Assembly: GCA_002449535.1 (NCBI GenBank)
Contig: DJWZ01000062.1
Span: 16,405-80,404 of the forward strand
Source: Prevotellaceae bacterium UBA7017
Lineage (GTDB): Bacteria > Bacteroidota > Bacteroidia > Bacteroidales > Bacteroidaceae
Direction: 5' to 3'
Length of the DNA: 64,000 nt
Shown: piece after piece, positions 1-9,034 of the stretch
How positions within the stretch are numbered: the first letter of the stretch is position 1
How the letters are laid out: each line of letters begins with the position of its first letter
Notes under the pieces: generated by a model
The model's database searches: none
Seen by the model: the letters and a program-made list of their open reading frames with translations, nothing else
What the model was told of the DNA's origin: nothing
Program-made: the position numbers and the translations under genes

Positions 1-25
1 AATCTTCAATCTTCAATAAAATAAA

Positions 26-2335
26 ATGAGCGTACACGTAATATATTATAAGGATGGGGCGAAAATGATGCGCCCTGTCCTCAACCGAGAAGAGTACATG
101 ACCCTGCGCGACAGCCGCAAGCAACAGGCGGTCATGAAGGCGGTCCGCGAGGGCAAAACGGAGGAGAAACGCCACCTTGAACAGATGAGCTACTCATGCC
201 TGCCCAACGAGGACGGCACGCTAAGGGGCACTACTCGCATGAGCACCACCGTCGGCATGGACGTTGACCACATTGCCAGGGAAGAAATGGCGGCGGTAAG
301 GGAACGCATACTCGGCAAGAAGGAGGAACTGGGATTGCTGATGCTTGAGGTGAGTGCCCGTGGTGAGGGTTACCACTTGGTGTTCAAGCGTCGTCAGGAG
401 CTGTCGCAAGAGGAAAACCTCAAGTGGGCAAGCAACCTGTTAGGCGTGAAGTACGACGATGGTGCCAAAGACATCACGAGGGTGTTCTTTACTACAACGG
501 CAGCGGAACTCATATATCTCGAAGACGAGATCTTTAACCCCACCCCGACCCTCCCAAGGGGAGGGGGTGTATTACAACCTTCTAACAGTAATATTCCTAC
601 TGCCCTTGGGAAGGAGTGCCCGAAGGGCGAGGATGGGGTTTCTTTTCCTACCACTTTCAAGGGTATTCCTTACACGGCAATTATTGCAGAGTATTGGCGT
701 CAGACGGGTGGGGAGCCCAGCGAGGGAGAACGCAACAAGTGTCTGCACAAGCTGGCGGCAAATCTGCGTGCCATCTGTGACGATTCCGAGGAATGGCTGC
801 TGGAGATAATGCCGCGTTTCGGTCTTTCAGAGCAGGAGGTGAGGAACATCATCCGCTCGGCTTGCAAGGAACCCACCAAAGGCTCGCGCACAATGGACCA
901 GATTGTCTGTGCACTGACAAACAACCAAAACGAAGACCAAAACGAAGAAGAAAAAGAAAATAATTTTCAATTTTCAATTTTCAATCCTCAATTAAAGAAG
1001 TTGCCGCAGGGCATTCGCGAATCGGTCGAAGCCGTAGGCCCGCAACTGGCGTTGCCTGTAGTGACGGCTGTCTGTCCTGCCATCGGAGCTCTGGCTACGG
1101 GCGTTGTGCTCGATGTGCATGGTCATAAGAAGGGGCTTAACCTCATTGCCTATATCGCGGGTGACTTTGCTTCCGGAAAAGGAAATATCGACCCTGTGGT
1201 GGATGCCTGGATGAGTGAGGTGAGAGCCGTTGACAAGATGTACCAGATGCAGGAGTGCGAATGGCGTGCCAAGAAACGTGCTGCGAAAAACAAGAAGGAA
1301 CAACCCGAAGAACCGAAACTGCCAGTGCGCTGCCTGACGCTGAACAATACTGTTGCCAATCTTGCAGAGCGGCTGGCTAACACAGAGGGCAAGCACGCCT
1401 TTTCGTTTACGCCAGAGGCTGATACGGTGGCACAGAAATGGAGGTCGGCAATGAGTGACTTTTCGGTGATGCTGCGCCAAAGCTACGACGGCACCAAGTA
1501 TGAGCGCGAAGCCAAAAGTGCAGATGCCGTGAATGTGCATATCGAGAAACTGCTGTGGAACGTCTGCATGTGTGGCACACCTGATGCGCTGTATCGCGTG
1601 GTGAACAACTATACCGATGGCTTCCAGAGCCGTATCGCAGTTGCCCGCACGCCTGACAACACGTTTGCACCGCTGGAGGAAAAGCCTTATGTGCTGACCG
1701 ACCGGCAGACGGAGCGCATACAGCAGATAGCCCACTTGCTGCCACTGATGCATGGTGAGGTGGTGCTGCCGAAACTCGAAGCCAAGGGGCGTGAATGGGT
1801 GGAGCGCATCCGTATCGAGACGATGATGAATGACGACAAGGTACGTGCCCGCCAGCGTTTCCGCGTTTGCGTGACAGCACAGAGGATGACATGCTGCCTG
1901 ATGCTCTGCAAGGTGTGCGAGATGCTAATCCAGAAACATGGTCTCAGCGGTGCAGAAAGTCGCCTGAAACAATACCCAAACCTATGGAAAGAGATGCTCT
2001 TGAGGGCACAGACACCCACGATGCTGGAGGCATACGATGTTATAGCCGATTCGCTGATAGAGAATGCCCTCTATTTCTTCCGCGACCGCATAGAGAACGC
2101 CTTCATGAGTCGCGACTATGCAGGAAAGAATGACCGCAGGCGAATAGGTAGGAACGATTCTATCTATGCACGCCTGGACATGCAGTTCACTTTCGAACAG
2201 GCTACACAGCGAAGCATTGCCGTCAAGGGCGCCGGAGTGACGCACAACAGCGTGCGCCAGATGCTGAAAAATTGGAAAAAGCAAGGGCTAATCACTCAAG
2301 ATGAGGCAGGGCGGTATCGTAAAGTTAATAGTTAA
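26..2335 (+). CDS. VirE N-terminal / DUF3987-type primase-helicase-like protein
   Basis: Seen: 769 codons from an ATG. The N-terminal part (about residues 1-170) resembles the BT4734/VirE-N domain and carries GMDVDH near residues 77-82 and GYHLVF near 122, reminiscent of the D-x-D and G-x-H motifs of archaeo-eukaryotic primases. The C-terminal half resembles DUF3987 and has a P-loop-like GDFASGKG near residue 378. A helicase/ATPase role there is inference. Two repeat insertions stay in frame: a GC-rich palindrome (codons about 171-205) and a TCAATTT heptad run (about 312-322). Family knowledge: such proteins are common in Bacteroidales accessory modules with small DNA-binding and lysin-like genes. 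It heads the three-gene module here. Its true upstream context lies outside the window. Confidence 0.75.
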   Translation: MSVHVIYYKDGAKMMRPVLNREEYMTLRDSRKQQAVMKAVREGKTEEKRHLEQMSYSCLPNEDGTLRGTTRMSTTVGMDVDHIAREEMAAVRERILGKKEELGLLMLEVSARGEGYHLVFKRRQELSQEENLKWASNLLGVKYDDGAKDITRVFFTTTAAELIYLEDEIFNPTPTLPRGGGVLQPSNSNIPTALGKECPKGEDGVSFPTTFKGIPYTAIIAEYWRQTGGEPSEGERNKCLHKLAANLRAICDDSEEWLLEIMPRFGLSEQEVRNIIRSACKEPTKGSRTMDQIVCALTNNQNEDQNEEEKENNFQFSIFNPQLKKLPQGIRESVEAVGPQLALPVVTAVCPAIGALATGVVLDVHGHKKGLNLIAYIAGDFASGKGNIDPVVDAWMSEVRAVDKMYQMQECEWRAKKRAAKNKKEQPEEPKLPVRCLTLNNTVANLAERLANTEGKHAFSFTPEADTVAQKWRSAMSDFSVMLRQSYDGTKYEREAKSADAVNVHIEKLLWNVCMCGTPDALYRVVNNYTDGFQSRIAVARTPDNTFAPLEEKPYVLTDRQTERIQQIAHLLPLMHGEVVLPKLEAKGREWVERIRIETMMNDDKVRARQRFRVCVTAQRMTCCLMLCKVCEMLIQKHGLSGAESRLKQYPNLWKEMLLRAQTPTMLEAYDVIADSLIENALYFFRDRIENAFMSRDYAGKNDRRRIGRNDSIYARLDMQFTFEQATQRSIAVKGAGVTHNSVRQMLKNWKKQGLITQDEAGRYRKVNS
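535..641. repeat. GC-rich palindromic repeat inserted in frame
   Basis: The two ends are imperfect inverted copies: AACCCCACCCCGACCCTCCC at the left and, reversed, AACCCCATCCTCGCCCTTCG at the right. The insert adds about 35 codons of Pro/Gly-rich sequence between the two domains of the host protein without breaking the frame. The 11-mer CCCCACCCCGA recurs inverted at 63808-63818, and looser relatives lie at 10264-10293 and 10350-10384. Confidence 0.7.
961..993. repeat. heptad tandem repeat (TCAATTT) inside CDS
   Basis: Three to four 7-bp units (TCAATTT and close variants) lie in frame in the VirE-N/DUF3987 gene. They encode a short Phe/Ser/Asn-rich linker ahead of the C-terminal domain. Other heptad runs in the window have different unit sequences. 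Confidence 0.75.
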
Positions 2336-2354
2336 AGTGAAAGGTTATTGACTT

Positions 2355-2391
2355 GTGGTCATGAATGTCATTGGTCATAAGTGTCATTAAG
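2355..2391 (+). repeat. GTCAT-unit array behind the primase-like gene
   Basis: Four GTCAT/GGTCAT units follow the VirE-N/DUF3987 stop codon by 19 bp and end just before the next gene. The reverse complement of 36031-36070 aligns along almost the whole length: both start GTGGTCATG and end AGTGTCATTAAG, with differences mainly in the unit spacers. This ties the module to the structured element near 36 kb. Confidence 0.7.
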
Positions 2392-2402
2392 ACTTGCAGA
2401 AT

Positions 2403-2801
2403 ATGATTATAGAAAACAATAGAGAAAGTTTTGTGCAGCTCTGGCTTCGGCTGGAGCGCACAAGGTGTCTCCTCGGAGGTCAGTGTAAACGTTTCTGCAT
2501 ACGCAATGTGCTGAAAGCGTGGTTTGGCATCGAGGCAACGGATGATTTCATCTGGAACGTATGTCGGCAGATAACGCTGCTGCTCGACGAAGATAACCCC
2601 GTCTGCGGAAATGATACCCTGCAGCCGCCGTATCTTTATCCGCGCAAGCATCGTGAACTGCTGCGCACCATCGTGTCGATAAAACTGGGCATCAGCATCC
2701 GCAGGGTGAACCTCAAAGCTCTCGACAAGGTGTATAGCGAAGCGTTCCCGAACAGCACACCATTGAATGTTTGTAAAAAGGCTCTCTCAACTTACCTCTA
2801 A
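2403..2801 (+). CDS. hypothetical protein of accessory module
   Basis: 132 codons from the first ATG; an upstream TTG at 2394 is in frame but lies on the end of the repeat array. I do not recognise the family. The protein is basic and Leu/Cys/Arg-rich, with no signal peptide or membrane segment, and is probably helical and cytoplasmic. It sits between the primase-like gene and the DUF5675 gene on the same strand, a slot where comparable Bacteroidales modules often carry small DNA-binding proteins. That parallel is inference only. Confidence 0.6.
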   Translation: MIIENNRESFVQLWLRLERTRCLLGGQCKRFCIRNVLKAWFGIEATDDFIWNVCRQITLLLDEDNPVCGNDTLQPPYLYPRKHRELLRTIVSIKLGISIRRVNLKALDKVYSEAFPNSTPLNVCKKALSTYL

Positions 2802-2846
2802 AGACTGAGTAAGAACAACCTGCGAAAATCGAATATATATATAATT

Positions 2847-3293
2847 ATGGAACTGATATTGAAACGAATAGCAAAAAGAATGAATTATACAATAGGAAAG
2901 TTGTATATCAGAACAGAAGAGGTGGAGGAATTCAGAACCTACACGAGTGATAAATATCTCTGCGACACCCTGGAGCCCACTTGGCGCGACTATGAGCACG
3001 GCGCCTGTAAGGTGAAGGGCAAGAGTGCCATTCCGGAAGGCAGGTATGCCGTAGTCATCTCCTACTCGCCGAGGTTTAAAGAGTGGCTACCCATACTGCT
3101 TGGTGTCCCCATGTTCAGCGGCATCCGCATACATGCCGGCAATACTGCAAAGGACACGCAAGGGTGCATCCTCGTAGGCAGGAACCAAATTGTCGGCAAG
3201 GTGCTCGACAGCCGCAAGTGGCTCTACGAACTGAAGCAGAAAATAGCCAAGGCTAAGGACAAAGGCAAACCTGTATGGATTACCATCAAGTGA
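2847..3293 (+). CDS. DUF5675 family protein
   Basis: 148 codons. The middle shows the family pattern: a compact beta-rich core with CDTLEPTWRDY, the IPEGRY turn near residue 64, then FSGIRIHAGNTAKDTQGCIL, where His and Cys resemble the H...C pair of YkuD/L,D-transpeptidase-like or phage structural proteins. No signal peptide is visible. DUF5675 proteins are frequent in Bacteroidetes phages and phage-like modules; their biochemical role is not established to my knowledge. As third gene of the module it may take the place of the amidase found in related modules (inference). A strong hairpin follows the stop codon. Confidence 0.75.
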   Translation: MELILKRIAKRMNYTIGKLYIRTEEVEEFRTYTSDKYLCDTLEPTWRDYEHGACKVKGKSAIPEGRYAVVISYSPRFKEWLPILLGVPMFSGIRIHAGNTAKDTQGCILVGRNQIVGKVLDSRKWLYELKQKIAKAKDKGKPVWITIK

Positions 3294-3304
3294 CGGAAAA
3301 CAAT

Positions 3305-3331
3305 AAAGCCCAGAAAGAACTTCTGGGCTTT
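3305..3331. terminator. bidirectional hairpin terminator
   Basis: A perfect 11-bp stem (AAAGCCCAGAA with TTCTGGGCTTT) closes a 5-nt loop and is flanked by A-rich and T-rich sequence. It separates the plus-strand DUF5675 gene from the minus-strand tRNA-Pro and can serve both. Confidence 0.8.
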
Positions 3332-3338
3332 TGTTGTG

Positions 3339-3411
3339 TCGGGGTGACCGGACTCGAACCGGCGACTCCTACGTCCCGAACGTAGTGCGCTACCAACTGC
3401 GCTACACCCCG
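3339..3411 (-). tRNA. tRNA-Pro (anticodon CGG)
   Basis: The minus strand folds into a full cloverleaf: acceptor CGGGGTG with CACCCCG, D stem GCGC/GCGC, anticodon stem CTACG/CGTAG with loop TTCGGGA (anticodon CGG), and T arm with TTCGAGT. The discriminator is A and CCA is not encoded, as is usual in Bacteroidetes. The gene begins one base after the lptB stop codon, so it is probably cut out of an lptB transcript. Confidence 0.93.
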
Positions 3412-3412
3412 C

Positions 3413-4165
3413 TTACTCAAACTTTTTCTTTTGCAGGCGGAAGTTTGTACCGAGGTATTTCTCGCGTACGATATAGTTGTCTGCCAATTCCTCTGGTGTG
3501 CCGTGAAAGAGTATCTTGCCTTCGAAGAGCAGGTATGCCCTGTCGGTGATATTCAGTGTTTCGTGCACGTTGTGGTCGGTTATGAGGATGCCGATGTTGC
3601 GATGTTTCAGCTGCCATACTACCCGCTGTATCTCTTCTACGGCGATAGGGTCAACGCCGGCAAAGGGTTCGTCGAGCATGATGAACTTTGGCTCTATGGC
3701 AAGACAGCGTGCTATCTCTGTACGGCGGCGTTCTCCGCCTGAGAGACGGTCGCCAAGGTTGTGGCGCACCTTCTGGAGCGAGAACTCGCTGATGAGGTTT
3801 TCGAGCTTCTCAAGCTGCTTTTTGCGTGACAGCCCTGTCATCTCAAGGACGCTCAGGATATTGTCCTCGACAGACATCTTGCGGAATACGCTTGCCTCCT
3901 GTGGAAGATAGCCTACACCATTGCGGGCGTGCTCATAAACCGCCATGGAGGTAATCTCCTTGTCATCGATGAAGACACGTCCGGCATTGGGGACTACCAA
4001 ACCGGTGGTCATATAGAAGGAGGTTGTCTTGCCAGCGCCGTTAGGACCCAGAAGTCCTACAATCTCACCTTGCTTTACGTTGAAGGAGACATTGTTGACG
4101 ACAGTTCGCTTGCCGTAGATTTTTATGAGTCCTTCAGACCTAAGCGTTGACTGCTGCTCTGGCAT
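3413..4165 (-). CDS. lptB: LPS export ABC transporter ATP-binding protein LptB
   Basis: 250 codons, the usual LptB length. The ATPase of the LptB2FGC complex powers lipopolysaccharide extraction from the inner membrane and its transfer to the Lpt bridge. Visible motifs: Walker A GPNGAGKT, the [13 protein letters not shown]-loop region typical of LptB, signature LSGGERRR, Walker B FIMLDEP and H-switch ILITDHNV. The ATG overlaps the end of the upstream FabK-like gene by 26 bp, which suggests translational coupling. The tRNA-Pro gene follows at once. Confidence 0.95.
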   Translation of the reverse strand: MPEQQSTLRSEGLIKIYGKRTVVNNVSFNVKQGEIVGLLGPNGAGKTTSFYMTTGLVVPNAGRVFIDDKEITSMAVYEHARNGVGYLPQEASVFRKMSVEDNILSVLEMTGLSRKKQLEKLENLISEFSLQKVRHNLGDRLSGGERRRTEIARCLAIEPKFIMLDEPFAGVDPIAVEEIQRVVWQLKHRNIGILITDHNVHETLNITDRAYLLFEGKILFHGTPEELADNYIVREKYLGTNFRLQKKKFE

Positions 4166-5075
4166 CGTTATATTCCTTTATTAAACGCTCCATGATGGTG
4201 CTGACAGGCTCGATGCTCTTGATGGCAGATGTTATCTGGCCTATCTCCATCTCGCCGTTCTCGATGTCGCCATCGAAGATGCCCCTGCGTGTGGCTTTCT
4301 CGCCAAGTATCTCGAGCAGCTCAGGTACTTCGGCTCCTCGGTTTTCTGCTTCTTCAAGACGCTTGTATAGTCCGTTCTTCACGAGGCGTGAAGGGGAGAG
4401 CTTCTTGAGACACAGCATGGTGTCACCCTCTTCAAGATTGGTGCATGCCTGCTTGAAGGCATCGCTGGCGCTGCTCTCCTCGGAGAGGGCGAAGAGGGTA
4501 CCTATCTGCACACCTTCCGCTCCCAATACCTGGGCTGCGAGACATGCCTGTCCGGAGGCTATGCCGCCAGCGGCAATGAGGGGAAGGGTAGTAGCCTTGC
4601 GTACCTGCGGGATAAGGCACATTGTCGTGGTTTCTTCCTTGCCGTTATGTCCGCCAGCCTCAAATCCTTCGGCAACGACAACATCGACGCCGGCTTCTTC
4701 GCACTTGCGTGCAAACTTTGAGGAACTGACAACATGTGCCACTGTCATACCGGCATCATGGAAACGCTGGGTATATTTCTTCGGACTGCCGGCAGAGGTG
4801 AAGATTATCTTACAGCCCTCGCTGATAATCATGTCAATGAGGGAGTCAATCTGCGGATACATCAGTGGCAGGTTGATGCCCCAGGGCTTTGACGTGGCAG
4901 CCTTGAGCTTCTGAATGTGCTCGCGCAGCAAATCGACTGTCATGGTGCCTGCGCCAATGAGACCCAGCCCACCGGCATTACTCACTGCGGCAGCCAGACG
5001 CCAGCCGCTACACCATGCCATGCCACCGGCAATGACAGGATACTGTATGCCAAATATTTCGGATATTCTGTTCAT
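4140..5075 (-). CDS. FabK / nitronate monooxygenase family flavoprotein
   Basis: 311 codons from the ATG at 5075. An in-frame ATG at 5126 is rejected because it lies upstream of the promoter box at 5084-5092. FMN-dependent TIM-barrel enzyme of the 2-nitropropane dioxygenase fold: N-terminal PVIAGGMAW, a central [10 protein letters not shown] stretch with the usual catalytic His, and [10 protein letters not shown] for FMN phosphate binding. In Bacteroidales such genes are annotated either as FabK enoyl-ACP reductase or as nitronate monooxygenase, and sequence alone does not settle which. A place in lipid synthesis would fit its coupling to lptB. The predicted mRNA leader is only a few bases long. 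Confidence 0.85.
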   Translation of the reverse strand: MNRISEIFGIQYPVIAGGMAWCSGWRLAAAVSNAGGLGLIGAGTMTVDLLREHIQKLKAATSKPWGINLPLMYPQIDSLIDMIISEGCKIIFTSAGSPKKYTQRFHDAGMTVAHVVSSSKFARKCEEAGVDVVVAEGFEAGGHNGKEETTTMCLIPQVRKATTLPLIAAGGIASGQACLAAQVLGAEGVQIGTLFALSEESSASDAFKQACTNLEEGDTMLCLKKLSPSRLVKNGLYKRLEEAENRGAEVPELLEILGEKATRRGIFDGDIENGEMEIGQITSAIKSIEPVSTIMERLIKEYNDARAAVNA

Positions 5076-5083
5076 TTGTGGAT

Positions 5084-5092
5084 GCAAAGGTA
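5084..5092 (-). promoter_or_regulatory. -7 box of the FabK-like/lptB/tRNA operon
   Basis: The minus strand reads TACCTTTGC, the Bacteroidetes -7 consensus, ending 8 bp before the ATG at 5075. The transcript is therefore leaderless or nearly so. No clear -33 TTTG is visible. Confidence 0.7.
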
Positions 5093-5168
5093 CAAAAAAA
5101 ATAGTGCATAACATATTTAATGTCAAGAAATAATGATATTATTGTATTTTTTTAAATTAAAAATGATG

Positions 5169-5197
5169 TTGATTTGTTAATAAATATGTAAATTTGC
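5169..5197 (+). promoter_or_regulatory. promoter of FadL-like porin gene
   Basis: TAAATTTGC at 5189-5197 matches the -7 box, with TTG at 5169-5171 about 17 bp upstream. The predicted start lies about 40 bp before the gene. Confidence 0.65.
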
Positions 5198-5246
5198 GCC
5201 CGTATTCTTAAACAACCCTGTGAAGGGGTAAATAAAAATCAAATTT

Positions 5247-6923
5247 ATGAATATGAAAAAAACATGTAAAATGGTAGCCATTGCACTTTTAGCGATTGCT
5301 AATTCGAGTTCTGTAATGGCTGGTGGTCTTAACACAAACACTAATCAGAATGTTGCCTTCTTGCGTAACCCAGCCCGTGATGCTGCAATAGGTATTGATG
5401 GCGTTTACAGCAATCCTGCCGGTGTGGCTTTCATGCCAGAGGGATGGCATGTTTCTGTGAACCTACAGAATGCTAACCAGACACGTACCAGCACTTCTAC
5501 ATTCCCGGGCTTGGCAGCTAATATAGGCAACCTGGGCAATCCTACCAAGGAGTATAAGGGAACTGCTACTGCGATAATCCCTTCCGTACAGGTGGCTCTC
5601 AACAGGGGTAAGTGGGCTTTTCAGTTTAACTTTGCCATCATGGGTGGCGGCGGTAAGTGTGAATACAAAGGCGGGCTCGGCTCTATTGAGAGTCTTGTTT
5701 CTGTAGTGCCACAGGTATTCAATGCTTTCGGAAAGACTCTTAACGGCATGGCTGCCCAGGCTGGTCTGAATCCAAACTTCCCAACCAACTGTCTATATAC
5801 TGCAAACAGCTATATGTCAGGTCAGTCATACTACTATGGATATACCCTGGGTGCGGCATACAGGATTAACGACCACTGGTCGGTATATGGCGGTGCACGC
5901 CTGCTGTATGGTACGACAAAGTACTATGGCTATGTAAACAATATAAAGCTTATGACTCCGGAAGGTCAGAACCTTGGCGACTGGGTTCGTGCCAACACAA
6001 GCAATCCTGACGTACAGAGGACTATAGCAGGTCTCTTCAATGACCCGGTAGAGGCAATACAGGACCAGAAGACAACTGCCCTGCTGAACACTTCTACGGC
6101 TCTTATTGACGGACTACTGGACGAAGGTATCTCCCTGAACTGTAACCAGGACGGCTATGGCATCGCTCCTATCATTGGCGTTGACTACAAGACGGGTAAC
6201 TTCAACTTTGCTGCAAAGTTTGAGTTTAAGACACGTATGCGTCTTGAAAATAAGTCAAACAACAGTTCTTTGGTAAAGTATATCCCAAGCCTGAAGCGAT
6301 TCGCTGATGGTACGAAGGAGGCTGAGGATGTACCTTCATTGCTTACCGTCGGTGCTCAATGGAGTGTTATTCCGCAGGTTCGCGTAAGTGCTGGCTGGCA
6401 CCATTATTTCGATAAGGATTCGCGCCTGCATCAGGACGTGAACAGAAAACTTTCCGGAGATACCAATGAGTATCTGCTCGGTGCAGAATGGGACCTCTCA
6501 AAGGTCGTTACGGTATCTGCCGGCGGTCAGCGTACAGTATATGGCTTGTCTGATGAGTTTATGGATGATATCTCATTTAGCGTCAACTCTACCTCTATCG
6601 GTTTCGGTTGCAGCGTAAAGGTCAGCGATGTGGTAAAACTGAACGTCGCTTATTTCTGGACAAACTATCAGACATACGATCGTTCGCAGGCAGACTATAG
6701 CAACGTGAAGGGGCAGCTCGGTTCTATACTTGGTAATGTCAACGGCATGATGGGCTCTGACGTCGCAAAGGGACTCGTTTCTCTGGCAGAGATAGACGGC
6801 AGCAAGATTAGTCAGGCAGTAGGTTCCCTGTCACAGCAGTTGGGACAGGTGCAAACCGCAGGCTCAGACAAATTTACACGTACCAACCATGTGATTGGTA
6901 TCGGTGCTGACTTCACGTTCTAA
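5247..6923 (+). CDS. FadL/OmpP1-family outer membrane protein
   Basis: 558 codons with a signal peptide (cleavage probable after ASA-like SSVMA near residue 26). The N-terminus has the plug motif seen in FadL relatives (NPAGVAFM near residue 57), then long amphipathic beta-strands and a terminal aromatic (DFTF). The family forms 14-strand barrels that let hydrophobic molecules cross the outer membrane; the substrate cannot be read here. Large inserts (about residues 240-300 and 490-540) likely form extracellular loops. It is monocistronic, with its own promoter and a terminator 27 bp after the stop. Confidence 0.85.
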   Translation: MNMKKTCKMVAIALLAIANSSSVMAGGLNTNTNQNVAFLRNPARDAAIGIDGVYSNPAGVAFMPEGWHVSVNLQNANQTRTSTSTFPGLAANIGNLGNPTKEYKGTATAIIPSVQVALNRGKWAFQFNFAIMGGGGKCEYKGGLGSIESLVSVVPQVFNAFGKTLNGMAAQAGLNPNFPTNCLYTANSYMSGQSYYYGYTLGAAYRINDHWSVYGGARLLYGTTKYYGYVNNIKLMTPEGQNLGDWVRANTSNPDVQRTIAGLFNDPVEAIQDQKTTALLNTSTALIDGLLDEGISLNCNQDGYGIAPIIGVDYKTGNFNFAAKFEFKTRMRLENKSNNSSLVKYIPSLKRFADGTKEAEDVPSLLTVGAQWSVIPQVRVSAGWHHYFDKDSRLHQDVNRKLSGDTNEYLLGAEWDLSKVVTVSAGGQRTVYGLSDEFMDDISFSVNSTSIGFGCSVKVSDVVKLNVAYFWTNYQTYDRSQADYSNVKGQLGSILGNVNGMMGSDVAKGLVSLAEIDGSKISQAVGSLSQQLGQVQTAGSDKFTRTNHVIGIGADFTF

Positions 6924-6950
6924 AGACGAAGCCAAACATGAAATAGTAAA

Positions 6951-6980
6951 CGGCATCCTGATTGGGTGCCGTTATTTTTT
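6951..6980 (+). terminator. terminator of porin gene
   Basis: Stem CGGCATCC with GGGTGCCG (one G-T pair), 5-nt loop, followed by TTATTTTTTT. It abuts the 3' end of the convergent dsbD gene. Confidence 0.75.
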
Positions 6981-9031
6981 TATCTGCTATGAAAAGCTGC
7001 AAGTCCTGAACGCAGGAACTGTATGTATGCCGGAATGTCTTCGTCGTAGGAACGGGGCTCTTGGAGAAGGGCATGTCTGTAACTGCCTTCGCCTTCGGTA
7101 AACGACTCCCGCGAATCGAGCAGCACATAGAAGGGCTGGGTGTTATGCCCGAAGCGTGAACGCTGGAAGTAGCTCCACTTGTCGCCAATGGTGCGAAGAG
7201 TGCGCTGCTGTCCGTTCTCGGTTACCTTGACAGGTTGCGGCAGGGCTGTCTTGTCGTCAACATACAACTGTATGAGGATATAGTCGTTATTGATGATGTC
7301 TTGCACCTCGGGGTCTGTCCATACTGCTGCCTCCATCTTACGGCAGTTGACACAGCCGTAGCCGGTAAAGTCTATCATGACAGGCTTCTTGGCAGCCTGG
7401 GCAGCCTTGATGCCCTCGTAGAAATCACGATAGGCGGTGTGGGTGGTCCTCATAGGGGGCGTGAAAGCTGATATAGCCTTGCAGGGAGCACCCCATAAGC
7501 CTGGTACCATATATCCTACGAAAGCGAAGGACAATAATGAAGAGGTAAGAGGTAAGAGGTAAGAGGTGAGAAGTGAGGAGGTAAGAGGTGCAGATTTGGA
7601 TTTAAATGCTATGCGGAGGTAGTAGCAGCCAAGTAGGAAGAAAATGATAATCCAGAGTGTCAGGAATACTTCACGATTGAGAATATTCCAGCCGTAGGCA
7701 AGGTCGGCAACAGAAAGGAATTTCAGCGAGAAGGCTATCTCGACAGCTCCCAGTGTCACCTTTACGGCTGTCATCCAGTTGCCGGATTTCGGCGCTGCCT
7801 TCAGCCATGCCGGAAAGAGGGCAAAGAGCATGAATGGCAAAGCCAGGGCAACGGCAAACCCCAACATTCCGATAGCGGCACCCATGACATTGCCGGAGGT
7901 TCCCAACTCGACAAGGAGGAAACCGATGATAGGGGCTGTGCACGAGAAACTTACCAGCACCAAGGTGAATGCCATAAGGAAAATGGAGAGTGAAGAGTGA
8001 AAAGTGAAGAGTGAAGAATCGGACTTTGCAGCAATTTCCTCACTTTTTCTGTTGACATAGTTCGTCCAACTTGCTGGAAGCACTATTTCGAAGGCTCCCA
8101 ACAGCGAGATACCGAACACCAACAGCAACAGGAAAAAGAAAATGTTGAAGAAGGCATTGGTAGAAAGGGCATTGAGCGCAGAAGCACCAAACAACGACGT
8201 TACCAATAGACCTAACAACATGTATATTACGATGATGGAGATGCCATAGGTGACAGCATCGCGGATGCCCTTGATATTACGTCCTGTGCCACTCTTGCCC
8301 TGTTCGCGGTTGCCACGTTTCAGAAAGAAACTTACAGTCATAGGTATGATAGGCCACACGCAAGGGGTGAGAACGGCTATGAAACCACCCATCAAACCTA
8401 ACAGGAAAATTGTCCAAAGAGATGGGATTGCAGAGTCGGAAGGAACGGAGGGAAGGGTAGGGCTGATAATACTTGTGTCACTAATTTGACTATCTTTACT
8501 AATTATATTAGTTTGAATAGTATCACCGGTAACACTGGTTTGAGCAGTTGCTGTCTCTTCCTCCTTTTCGTCTTCTGCTTTTGCAGGGGCAGACTTCTCA
8601 CCCTGATAGGAAAAATCCACACTGGTCGGGGGAAGGCAGTTCTGCTCGTTGCAAGCTCCATATTCCAGATATCCCTCAACGGAATATTCCCCTCCTGTCA
8701 GCTTCAGTTTCTGGGAGAAGAGAACACTTTTTTCAAAGTACATTACCTCTGCTCCAAAAACCTCCTCATATTGCTTTGTGGGTTTCTTGTCGGCAATGAG
8801 GTTTCCCACAAGTTTTGCACCCTTGATATTGCTGATGGTAAGGGTCGTGGGAGTCGGACCGTTCTTCTCGTCTTGAGAATAGACATGCCATCCGTCAGAC
8901 ATCTTGCCGCTGAAGAAGATAGTTATCTCGTCATCGGCTGTCTGCTTTACATAATGCGAGAAACTGACCTGCGCTATTATCTGCAGGCAGGAAAGGAAAG
9001 AGAAAAGGGTTATCAGGAGCAGTCGGTGCAT
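6980..9031 (-). CDS. dsbD: thiol:disulfide interchange protein DsbD
   Basis: 683 codons. Order: signal peptide, periplasmic immunoglobulin-like DsbD-alpha domain (about residues 22-130), a Thr/Ser-rich linker, the eight-helix CcdA-like core starting with GGFIAVLTPCVWP, and a C-terminal thioredoxin domain with GYGCVNCRKM. DsbD passes electrons from cytoplasmic thioredoxin across the membrane to periplasmic reductases. Two heptad-repeat insertions lie in frame, near residues 338-349 and 480-497, each in a connection between membrane helices. The start follows the murF stop by 3 bp, so it is the last gene of the arginine/proline operon transcript unless an internal promoter exists. Confidence 0.92.
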   Translation of the reverse strand: MHRLLLITLFSFLSCLQIIAQVSFSHYVKQTADDEITIFFSGKMSDGWHVYSQDEKNGPTPTTLTISNIKGAKLVGNLIADKKPTKQYEEVFGAEVMYFEKSVLFSQKLKLTGGEYSVEGYLEYGACNEQNCLPPTSVDFSYQGEKSAPAKAEDEKEEETATAQTSVTGDTIQTNIISKDSQISDTSIISPTLPSVPSDSAIPSLWTIFLLGLMGGFIAVLTPCVWPIIPMTVSFFLKRGNREQGKSGTGRNIKGIRDAVTYGISIIVIYMLLGLLVTSLFGASALNALSTNAFFNIFFFLLLLVFGISLLGAFEIVLPASWTNYVNRKSEEIAAKSDSSLFTFHSSLSIFLMAFTLVLVSFSCTAPIIGFLLVELGTSGNVMGAAIGMLGFAVALALPFMLFALFPAWLKAAPKSGNWMTAVKVTLGAVEIAFSLKFLSVADLAYGWNILNREVFLTLWIIIFFLLGCYYLRIAFKSKSAPLTSSLLTSYLLPLTSSLLSFAFVGYMVPGLWGAPCKAISAFTPPMRTTHTAYRDFYEGIKAAQAAKKPVMIDFTGYGCVNCRKMEAAVWTDPEVQDIINNDYILIQLYVDDKTALPQPVKVTENGQQRTLRTIGDKWSYFQRSRFGHNTQPFYVLLDSRESFTEGEGSYRHALLQEPRSYDEDIPAYIQFLRSGLAAFHSR
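7540..7590. repeat. heptad repeat (AAGAGGT) inside dsbD
   Basis: About seven degenerate copies of AAGAGGT in tandem. On the coding strand they encode Leu/Thr/Ser-rich sequence just before a membrane helix. A closely similar run, not in a gene, occurs at 63646-63700. Confidence 0.8.
7985..8018. repeat. heptad repeat (AGAGTGA) inside dsbD
   Basis: About five tandem 7-bp units around AGAGTGA/AAAGTGA, in frame between two DsbD helices. They encode Ser/Phe/His/Leu. The same unit appears behind the beta-helix gene at 40230-40242. Confidence 0.75.
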
Positions 9032-9034
9032 ATA

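Noticed and set aside
459..809. 116-codon plus-strand frame
   Set aside because: Lies inside the VirE-N/DUF3987 gene in another frame and covers its GC palindrome insert.
992..1892. long minus-strand frames (253 and 161 codons)
   Set aside because: Antisense to the conserved DUF3987 region; His/Cys/Arg-rich shadow translation without motifs.
4147..4914. 255-codon plus-strand frame
   Set aside because: Antisense shadow of the FabK-like gene, Ser/Pro/Arg-rich.
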